From an uncultured Clostridia bacterium (lineage in GTDB: Bacteria; Bacillota; Clostridia; Christensenellales; UBA1242): DNA of 64,000 nucleotides. The notes below the pieces were generated by a model, which was given only the letters and a program-made list of their open reading frames with translations, ran no database searches and had not been told where the DNA came from. The stretch is from NCBI GenBank assembly GCA_934754495.1, contig CAKVHW010000002.1, forward strand, positions 124,001-188,000. The letters are read 5' to 3'. Shown here one piece after another: positions 1 to 12,000 of this stretch (within the stretch, counting starts at the first letter, position 1; every line of letters starts with the position of its first letter). The position numbers were made by a program, and so were the translations under genes.

Positions 1-3000
1 CTGTTCCAATTCGAGTACCATAATACTTGTTGTTGAATGTAAGGTTTTTAACCTGACACTTAGAGATATATTCGTTATGTGAATCATTTGTTATAATAAT
101 TCCACCACCAACCGCTTGAACCATGGCTGATTTTTCGTCAGGATAATTGCTATCGTTAATAATTCTTACTTCACCAGTTAGTTTGTAAACCGAACCGTCA
201 GAAATTGTTGCGTCAACATTAGAAGCAACACCAATATAACCACCCATAAATTCAAAGTTTGCACCAGTTATTGTTGCAGGTTTTTTATCAGCATTTTCAA
301 AGAATGATTTTCCATCAGCTTTTTTATACTGATTAGCCGACCAAGCATAGGTTAAATCTAGTTTGGTTTTGTCTTTTTCGCCCAATTTAGTATTTGTCCA
401 ATTTGTTTTGGTTACGTTGGCTTTAGCAGGAGCCTTTTCGCTGAAACCTAAAATTTGAACGTTTTTAATTGTTGTTAGACCATTTGCCCTACCAACAAGT
501 ACACCCATAGCAGTTGTTTTACTGCTTGCGGTTAATGATTTGTCATCTCTAACACCCAAACGAACAACATGAATATTAAAGTTTTCAAAACTTGCACCAT
601 CAGATGCACATACTAGCCCACCAAGAGCCATATTAGTATTTAATGTCGCACTATCTGCTTGATAATCAAGGTTGAAGATTGTGAACTTGTAGTTGTATTG
701 AACAACGTTTCCGCCATCAATATCACCAACCTTAGCACTTCTAATTGTACCTTTAAATGGTTTATCAATGCTACAGAAGTTACCAACATTAGTGCTTAAA
801 TAAATATCATTCATTAAAATGAAGTTTGATGTGTTTTTAGTTGTAAGGTCCATTAAGTCCCTTTCACTATATACATATACATCTGTCCAAGTATCAAGAC
901 TATTTTTAAGTGCTGGGAACACACAATCAGAATCAATTAAAGTACCATCATCATTTACTCTAATTCCTTTCCAAACCAAATCTTCCCAGTTTTCATAGAT
1001 GTTTACAACACTTACACCTAAACCTGCTTGAGCATAATAATATGTTGTGTTGTTTTCTATCTTAGTAAAACCATAGATATTTTCCTCAAGCCCTGATGTA
1101 ATAGTTTTTTCTTTGTTGTCTTTGTAGCCAATTTTTGCATAGAAGTCATCGGCAGCATTAGATGAATTACGTCTTTCAATAATTTCTTGCAATGATCTTA
1201 ATGATCCATATTGCGACATACGAGAGAACAAATATATCTTACTAGACTCATCGTTTCCTTCAACATTAGTAGAACGATATAATCCAGATGCAAGACCTGT
1301 TCCGGAATGAACAAAGAATTTAGTTGCGTTGTTCTTACTGCTATTAATAGCACCAAAGCCTACAGGGGTTGCACTTGTGGCTTCAATTTTATTTGTATAC
1401 ACATCAAGGTATGTATAACGACCATTATACGCCCCATCATTAGTGCTTGTGCCATCGGCATTCAAAGTAGGTTTTACAAACCAACTTGTATTAAGTGGCT
1501 TATTACCAATCTCTTGAATAATGGTCATTGCACTTTGACCTGTAAGTGCTTTATAAGAATAAGTTTGTTTGTAGTAAACCATTTCATAGTTTACACGGTT
1601 TGCAAGATTACTTGCCTTTTCTCTATTGAATATATCAACTGAGTCATCAGAAGCAACTCTACCAGCAAGCATACCAATTGCAGCATCTTTAGCATTAGGA
1701 GAAAGTTCGTTTTTTCTACTAATGTTCAAGTGGCTAAACTTCCAAATGTTTCCTGCGACAACATTAGTAAGTGAAATTGGGCTTGCATCTTCAAGATTGC
1801 TTGTAAAGAAGTAAGTGCCAAGTTTGTCGGTAACATATCCAAATACACCACCGTAACTTACATAAGAGTATACAGATGCGGTTGTATAAACAGAATCAAG
1901 AAGTGTTCCGCCAAGTGACAAACCAATAATACCACCAGCATACAATGAGTTTTTGCTGCTAACAGTAACACGGTTGTAACTATTTAATAGTTTACCTTCT
2001 TGCATAAATCCTACAAGACCACCAGCAAACATTGCACGATATTCAGTGCTATCGGCACCATACATATCTTCAACACCAAGTGTTATGTCGCTTGTAGCAT
2101 TGTCATATGCCTTAATGTTTTTATTGATAAGTGCGTCAAGTACTGCTTGATTATCATTTTCAATGGTGCTACGTTTTATTTCACCTAGGTTGTGCCCTAC
2201 TAATCCACCAGCAATTCTTGTAGACTTTAAGTGCATACCACTAGAAACTGTAATTTCACAGTCACTCATGTTGGCATTTTCTGCCAAATAACCAAATATA
2301 CCACCAACAACTTCACCAGAGATTGTAGGAGTACCACTTAAGTACAATCTTCTTGCCCTATACAAATTGTTGTAAAGGCTACTTAGTTTTATATCACTAA
2401 CCGATGTTGGATCACGTTTAATAATGTTGCATATTCCGGCAATACCACCAGCATATGACACACTACTAATATTGTTTGTTTCAACATCATATAGTGTATT
2501 CTTTCTAACAAAACTATCAAAGCTTCCTTGTTGTTGGGTATAAGATGTTGTGTAATCAAATGGGTTGTAATTAGCAAAGTAATTAGCACTAACCGAAACA
2601 GAACTTGATAAGTTAACTAAGTCGGTATCACCATACACAATTCCCGCAACACCACCTACAGCATTTAAGCCTTGTACAACAATGTCTTTTCCTTCGACAA
2701 CAATGTTGTAAATTCTTGCATCAGATATTTCACCAGCCAAAACACCTACGATATTAACGTTGATACCATCAATTTGGCTAATATTCATGTTAAGGTTTTT
2801 AACAACTGCATATTCTTGAACACCTTCAACCTTTCTACCAGCAATTGTGGCAAAAAGACCTAATTTTGTGACAGAATCGCCAGTATTAACGTCAGTAGAC
2901 GATAATCTCAAGTTGTTAAGTGTCATTCCGTTACCATCAAGTTTACCTTTAAAGATAGCATTGTTGGTATTACTTATTTCATCGCCAATGTTGTAAGAGA

Positions 3001-6000
3001 TATCATTTATAATTCTAAAGTTTCTTGTTTCGCCAACAGTCTTGTTGGTTAAAACAGATTTGTTGAACGTTTCCGAACTATCTATTAGCATTGGGTTGGT
3101 TACTGTTCCAATAGGAGTAGCATAGTTGTAAGTAAATGCATATTGTTCGGTTTGGTCTTGAATTAAATACCTAACAGACAAAGTCTTTAAGTTTGCACTA
3201 ACAAGTTGTGGTGCAGTCTTAGGGTTTGCCTGAACTCCCGACTTAATACTGCTGTTTTGTTTTGTAACAGATGGAATATACCATACTGCATCAAGAATTT
3301 CGTTATTTAAATTGTAATCCGCATTAAATGCATAAGCAACAAATGCGTTGTAGTCACTAAAGTCATCTGCTTCAAGTGAAACACCTGCATCATTTGACAT
3401 ATTAACATACGAACTATTGTATAAATAGAAGCAATCCTTAACAGCGCCCTTATTTAATACACCAGTAGATGCCATATTTTTATTAGTAAATGGATAAGTT
3501 GTGCTATCGTTAATTCTCATACTGCTTAATGAGTAGCAATATTCAATAACACTTGTTTCTGTTTCGTTTTTGTAAGCGAAACCAGCACCAGCACCCTTAA
3601 CCCAAATATTTGAATAACTATTAGTAATAGTACCAGTGTTTTCGTACACAAATCCGCCAGCAAAACCACTTGTGGTAACTGCTTTTCCGCCAGCATGCAA
3701 TCCGCTAACCGAATAACCAGAACCTGAAGCAATATTTGCATCAGCACCATACACATAAGAGTAAGCAATGATACCAGCATTACGTGCTACAAATCCACCA
3801 ACACCAGCACCCTCTCTTACAGGCACATTGTGAATAATGTCACCTTCTCTAAAATACGAACTGCTAATCTTAGCATTTTTAGCATTGTATCCTACAAGTC
3901 CACCAACGTATTCCTGACTATTAATATTAATACGTTCTACCGAACTATTAGTGATAAATCCTTCATTCGAACCAACAAGCACCGCAATGTTGTCATTTTT
4001 AGATGTTGTTTCGTTTTCCTTTTTGGTAATAATGTTAATTTTCTTTTCAGCGACACTCTTTTTAGCGTTGTCTGTTGGGTCTTTAGTTAATAGGTTGATA
4101 GCCGTGTTAAAATTGTCGCCATAGTTAATGTCAATTCTCTTACTATCAGAAATGTTTCTAACTAGTGTATCACGTTCGGTACGAAGGTCTATTGCATTGT
4201 CTATAACATTAACATTTGTAATAGTACCTCTGTTTTCACCAGCAAGCAAACCAAAGTTAACATTAGTAAGGTCTGAAATATCAACTGTTAATCCATTGCT
4301 AAATATTTCATTAGGTTTACTCTTACTTATCACTTCACTAATTTGAGCATTTACCTTATTAGAGTATTCATCGCTTTCGTAGTCTTGTTCTACAAAGTTA
4401 ATGTTGGCAATTGGCATAACTTCAATTGTAAGGTTTTTAACTATTGAGCCCTCACTAATTGATTTGAAAATACCTACATTAGTAACTTCTCCACTACTTG
4501 TGATATTTGCAAACGATAGTATTGTAATAACATAGCCATTACCATCAAACACCTTAAAATTGCCATCAATTGGTGTCCAATTAGCTAGCAACAAGTCTTT
4601 AAGAAGAATATAACTTACACCCTCTTTCATGTTTCGTAGATCATTAACCGAAGTAATAGGTTCTGGGTGATCATCGGCACTAGATGTGTCAATGGCAACT
4701 GCAAAGTTGTAAGTGAAAATATATTCTGGAAGTAAGTTTACATTAACAAGGTCAATACCTGCACTTGTGTAATTAATACCAACTTCAGCCCAAATAAAGT
4801 CACTAACATTTACACTAATAAATCTTACAGATGTAGTGTTGTATGTGTCGTCATATGTTACGGCAATTTCTCCGCTATAGGAACTATTATTTGGAGTAAG
4901 TAGTTTCTTAATGTTTCCTTCAACACCTTGACCAAACATACTATAGTTTTTAACGTTTTTAGCAATGTATGCTTCAAGATTTGCTATTTGAACATTAAGT
5001 GAATTTGTAGGGTCTGTACTTAGTAAATAGCTATAATAACCTTGGCTATAAGTTGTATTTAGTTTAATTACCATATTGTATGCTTGATAGTAAGATACAA
5101 TATAGTTACGATTATCTTGAGTTGCTCCTTCAAGATTAACTGTAATAGAATCAATAATAAACGGAACAAGTCTGATGTTTACTGATTTTTCTGCAGTAAC
5201 CAATACACCATTAATCACCTTAGATACTGTAACCTTCAAAACAAGGTCTTGATACATATATTGTGAATAATTTATATAAGTATATCTTGTGTCTTTAACA
5301 GCCAACACATAAGAGTTTTTGCTAGAACTATATACAATATCAGCAAGCGAACCAATAAGTTCGGCATCACTTGTTGTTGATTTCAAACTTGCAGAAAATG
5401 ATTCAGTTGTGTATTCCACCTTAATATCAAGGTCAATCATTCCACCAAATACAACTTCATTAGCATTAGCATTAATGTTGATATTTGGTCTTGCTTCTAC
5501 TCCAAGCGAAACTGTTGTTGTAAATAAAGATTCTTGAACTCCTTCTTTATAACCTGTAATTGTAATTTGAACATTTTTGTCAGCAAGTGCTTGGTCGGCA
5601 AACATTGCTATAAATAGCGAGCCATTATAACCAAGTTGAGCCGACAATGTTTCGCTGTAATCTCTTGTGCTGTATTTATTACTAATTCTAATACCATTTG
5701 CTAGTCTAACCACATGTTCGGTATAAACTTCATACCATGAATAATCTACACTCTTTCCTTCCATGTTTAGGGCTTCAACAACTTGGTTAATGTTTAGAAG
5801 TGGGCTTGATGTAGTCACTTCAACATAATCAAAGAAACCAAAACTTGGATAGAAGTCAACTTGCAACAAACTTGTGTATCCAGGGATAATGATATTAGAT
5901 GAATATTTATATGAGTCTACCCCATTTGTCGGAATAGTGTTTTCGGTGTACAACATATTAGTGTAGTGAGTAATATTCAAACTCTCTACTTGTTGTTGTG

Positions 6001-9000
6001 AAATGCTAATGTGCACATCGTGAGTAAGATTGTCATACACAGTGCTTCCTGATTTTGCAAAGAATTGCAATGTGTAATTAAGATCGCTATTAACAGCTTT
6101 TTGACCTTCATCATCAACATATGCACTAAATTTAAATACTTTTAGCTTATTAGCATCATCATAGTCAACTGCTTCAAGTCTTACAATTAATTGTCCTAGT
6201 GAATAATCTCTTAAAATAATTTCTTCACCTAGAATAATATTATTAATTAACACTTTTTGTTCGCCTAAAATTGCTGTAAATCCAACATCAAATGAATTAG
6301 AATCACAGTTTAGAGCAACAACAAAGTTTGACTTATTAACAACCACAAACGAAAGTTCTTCTGAGCCAGAAATGTCAAATACGCCTTCGTTAAAGTTGAA
6401 TTTTAAGTCCTTACTATCTTGGGGTTTCCCAGTAGCATCTTTACTAAAGATATAACACTTATACTCTACCCCACCAACAGTGTACACAAAGTAAAGTTTT
6501 TGGGTGACTTTTATACTGCCAAGCACATTACAGAACACTGCATGTTGTAATCCTGAGCATTCAATAGTGTCATATCTGTTATCTTCTGAAATTTCGCCAC
6601 CAGCCAAAACAGTTTGAATTTTGTTTTGGTCTAATTTTTTGCCACCAATTGTAAAGTTTTTAAGGAAAGCTTCCTTTTTAGTAGTATCAACAGTATTTAC
6701 ACTTGTAAGGTCAACAATGTATTCCATACCATATGTAAGAGTGCCCTTACCTTCAAACAATGTTGTTAGAGTAAGACCATCATTTGCAATAATGTCAATA
6801 ATTAAATTGCCATTAGCATCTTTTTCGGTGTACTCGCCTGTACCATTAGCATTGCTAAGGCTCCAATTTAAGTTGTTGCGGTCAATATAAACCACAATTA
6901 TTGTAATTTGTTTTTGAATACGAGAATTTAATGCAGATATTATTGTAAGTGTAGCAACACCTTCGTCTTTTAACACAAGGTCGTTTCCTGACACTGTCAT
7001 AACATTCTCGTCACTGCTAGAGTAAATTACTTCGTCCGATGCCATTGCTGGAATAGGAGTAATATTTACTAATGATTTTAATCTAACAACTTCGTCAGAT
7101 ACTTTTAAAATAGCAATTGTTTTTTCGCTTGAATTAGCAACATATTCATTACTAACTTCTACAATAATATCATCTGGTGCAACACTAACTACCAAGTTAG
7201 GTTTTCCTTCTACCATTTTGTCTTTCTTTAATGCGATTGCATTGCCGTCCAACAATTCACGGTTTTGATATTTTGTAAATGTATCAAGCTTGTCATCGGT
7301 ATTATTTAGAACACCACTCTCTACACCTTCATAGATATATGTTTTGGTGTACTTTGTCATGTGTAGATTATTTGTGCAAGGAGCATTGCTTCCAAACATT
7401 TCGCCTTCTTGAAGCGTCCAACCTTCTCCTTCAGCACCCAAGAACGCATTGTTTTCACCTTGGGCAAATTTAATAGTTCCACTCGAACCATAATTTGGTT
7501 GAATAAAGTTGTCAAAGCCAAAGTTATTAAAGTAATTAAACGAATATTTTATTCCTTTAACTGTAGTGTCAATGGTATTTACAAAATTACCTGCTTCGTC
7601 AACAGCACCAACACTCTTTACAAGGTCTGTTTCATTAAATGTGTAATTAGTGCTTAGTCCAGCATCTACAAACATATTTGTTTTAAAGCCCATGTAGAAT
7701 GAATTTAAAGCCCATACAGCATTCAATCTAACACTTGCTTTAATTTGGAACACTTCTTCATATACAGAAGTCAAAGAACCTGGTGTTACATTTGAAGTAG
7801 GAATGTTTACTTGCCATACCCCATCAGCATGACGTGTACCCTTTGTACTATTTACACCATCAGTAGGAATACCACCCAATGGTACAATGTAAATATCATT
7901 TTTAATTGTTGCAGTAATTCTTTGTTTGCCAGAGTTATTATCAAGCGTCTCATATGACACATCAAATTGCTTTTCACCAACATATTTAATTGTTATGGTC
8001 AAATAATCAAGGGCAATAGAACTTATTGTACCGTCAGTATTTATTGATGCATAAGTTGCACCATCACCAACAAAGTTGTTTATGTAAGCAAGTTCGTCAG
8101 TTGCCGATAGGTCTTTTGCCTTAATTAATGAGTAAGAATTAACAATGTTAAATAGTTTTGCATCAACACTTGTGAATTTTGTTATTAGTTTATGGTTGTT
8201 ATCATAATACTTATCATTGTTTGTAAGAATGATATTTGAAATAGAACCAATAAAGTTCCCAACATATGATGTAACAGGTTTTTCTAATCCTTCGTAAGAA
8301 TAGTTTTGAGTGTAATATATTCTACCTGTAAGCGTTGTGTCAGTAATCTTATAGTCACGACCAATAAAGTTTCCAATCACTCCACCAACTTTTGCTCCGC
8401 CAAGTACTCTAATATTAGCATCATAATATACCGAACTTACATATATTTCGTTTTTTTCGTAAATTTGTCTTATATAGCCAGAAGCGGTTATGTCATCATG
8501 ACCACCAATAAGCCCGCCAACATAAACAGCAGAACCTGTAAGGCTAGCATTTGCAATAATGTCGCCATAATAATAGCCACTTGCATCAGAACTTTCGCTA
8601 TAACCCATATTAATTTCACGATTTACATATGAGAATACAGAAGAATAACTAATTCCAATTACACCTTCTTGTAATCTACCAATCATTCCACCTACGAAGT
8701 TATAACCAACTACTGACGAGTTGAATATGCTGTTTTCACAGCCACGGTCTGTAAACTTAACTTTAACATTTGCAATATAGTGTTTTTCAGTGTCACTTAC
8801 AAAAATTTCTTGAACAGCACCACTGCCACTGATTTGCGAGTAAATGCCTTGCATTGTACCTACAACACCGCCAACATATTGAGCCTTTCCAGCACCAAAT
8901 ATCATTGGAGTAACTTCAACATTATTAATATATGCACCAAGGCTCTTATCGTTTTTCAATGCATCGGTTGCATAGTATTTAGTGTAATCGTCTTCAAATC

Positions 9001-12000
9001 TACCAAATACACCACCTAAGTTATAACCACCATTGCTGTAAATGTATGTTACAACAGTAGAGTTAGAGATGCTACCCTTTGACCAACCAGCAACACCACC
9101 AAGGCTTGATTGTGTTACTTTGTTGGTTGTTTTTAGTATTGTTGCAAATTCACCACTAACCACTGCACCAGCTTCAAGTTTACCAAATGCACCGCCAACA
9201 TACATAATATGGCTATCGTAAGTATCAGCGATATTAATTGTTTGATATACAGTAACACCGCTCATGCTTGTGCCCATAAATCCAGCAACACCACCAACGT
9301 AAATGTTTAGCGAAACTACATTGTCAACGTTTGTAAGGGTTATGCCACGAGTAAAGTTTTCAGCAGCAATGTTTTTAAGTCCGCCGTAGTTGTTGTAGTT
9401 TACTGTTTCGCTATCAACAACCTTAATGTTGTTAAGTCTTGCACCAGTTGCAATATAACCTGCGATTGTACCGATATACAATTCACCCATTTGATAATTG
9501 TTGTCTAGCACAATATTTAATCTATTGTTTTTAAATGTAAGGTTTTCAATTTGGGCTTTTGTGCCAATATAACCAAATACTCCAAGATATGGGAACATTT
9601 GCCCTTCATATTCGCCACTGCCTATTGGAGATAATGTACCATTAAAGCCAAACACATTGAATTTTTTGTTGTTGTCGGTAATAATGTGTGCTCTAAATGA
9701 ATTAGAACTGCTTGTTCCAATTGGAACCCAAGTGCTAACACCTTGCAAAGAGATATCGTTTTTAACAACATAGTAAGTATTCTCATCTAATGCCAAGTTT
9801 ACATTTTGAAGTGTTGTTGCATCGTAAATTTCGTAAGGATTAGTATTTGTACCTGTTCTAAGTTTAATTGTAAACGCAACTGTTGTTTTTGCATCGTCCA
9901 TAACAGTGTCAAGGCTTGTGATATACAATGTTTTAACATATTCGCCACGTCTTAAATAATCTGTAAATTTTGTAACATCTTTAATCGTAAAGTCAATACG
10001 TTGAGTTTCAAAGTCAATATAAAAACTTAATCCTGTTGCAATTTCCCAAAGTGCATTACTCTTAACCCCAACCAATTTATCGTTAATATCATAGTCAAGG
10101 CATGAGATATAAATGTTTTGGCTTAAGATTGTTTCCTGAAGACCTTCAATTCCTGTACGGAATGATGTAATAATCAAACCGCTTTTCTCTAGTGGTTTGT
10201 TTGAAGTATTTGAAGCCAAATAACTATAACCAAACATGTCACCATTGTGAATTTGGTTTCCATTAAGAGCAACTTCATAACCATTATTTTCTGTTGATTT
10301 GTTAGCACCAACAACTGTAATGCTATTAGTCTTAACAGGTTTTGAGATGTTGAATATTGTAGAAGCCCCTACTCGAATTGCATATTTAGTATATTCAAAC
10401 GAACCTGTTACACCATTGTACTCAACCTCGTTTCTAATTCCAGCAATTTCAATTGCAACTAGTGTGTCGCCCACTGTAATAAAGCAATCTTGAGTAATCT
10501 TGAATGCACCAGCAATATAACTAATAGCAGGAGCATTGTCTTCATCAGTTTCTGTTAGTTCCCAGTCAAGAGTTGTTGCGTTTCTTCTTATGTAATAAGT
10601 TTTTGGACTTGCAATGTATTCTTGCATGTAAGCAAGTCTTAGCACAAAACTTTCACCATTAGCACCAATATTAGAACTTACAACATTTTTAACATCCAAA
10701 ACAATTTTGTTGTTTTGAGCGGTTGCACGCCAATTAAATGTAATATTAACTGCACTATCACCTGTACCAGGAGTAGCAGGCATATAGTATCTAAATGTGA
10801 ATTCACTTTCAACAAGTGCTCTTATAATATCAACTTCATCAACAAGAGTTGTTGCCCCACTATCGCTTAGCAAATACCATTCATCTCTTGCCCAGTCATA
10901 AACATAACGGTTTCCGTTGTAACTAACATAACTACCAGCATAGTATCCATCATGTTCGCTATAAGGTTCGCCAATTGAAGAAATTGTAGGATAATCTGTA
11001 CCATACTCAAAAGTAAATGTTGCAGTGTTAAGGTCTAATAGATATGTTCCATTTTCGGTTTTAATTGTATTAATGGAAGCATCTGTTGGATTTAAAACAT
11101 AAGAGATTGTTTTGCTAGACATTCCAGAAATATCTAGATAATTATTTTTATCAACTTCAACAACGTCAATATTTTTAATGTCGTCAGATAGTAGGTTCAC
11201 GCGGCTATTGCTTGGTGTAATTGCTTTAATAGGTTTAACAACTTGCACATTAAGCGTAAATACCACAGGAACTTCTGTTTCTTTTCCATCAACCTTAGTT
11301 GTGTATGTCATCGTAAACACAAATTGGTCTGCAGTATCAATGGTTGGAGTCTTTAATGATTTAATTTTTTGCCAACCTTCATATGTACAAGCAGTTCCGC
11401 TCTTGTGTTCCAAAGTAATTTTGTATTTAGGTGGAAGTGTTTTGTATTCTACACCATCTATAAGTAGCGAAACATTATAGCTTTTAGAAATGTCCATATT
11501 AATGCCGATTGTTCCGTTTGGTGTAATTACATAACCACCAACTTTTAATTCAAATACAGTAGCCTCACTTACGGCCTTAGTTACAAAAATGTTTCTAACT
11601 GCTGTTTGACCATTAGGTGCAACAACTGTGTAATAACTTTGTCCCAATTCGCCAGTTTTTGATGCAATAAAATAACCATTGTCGTCAGGGTCTGCTTGGT
11701 CGGTAACCAAACTTACACTTACAAGTCCGCCCACTTCAACATCAAATATTTCGTATGGTAAGTTTGCTGTTGCGGTATCAATAGGAAGTTTTACTTTTTC
11801 TGTACCACTATTAAGTTCTAGTGTGACATCTGTTAGACCGCTTAATGTATAATCTTTAACAAGTTTAATGTGGTTGTATTCGTAAGCACCTTCATTGTTT
11901 GTTTTTAGTGTTGTTATGTTGCTATCAATTGCTGATATTGCATACAACACATAGTTGTCATTCACTGTTGTGATAACCGAACTATCATATCTAATGCTAA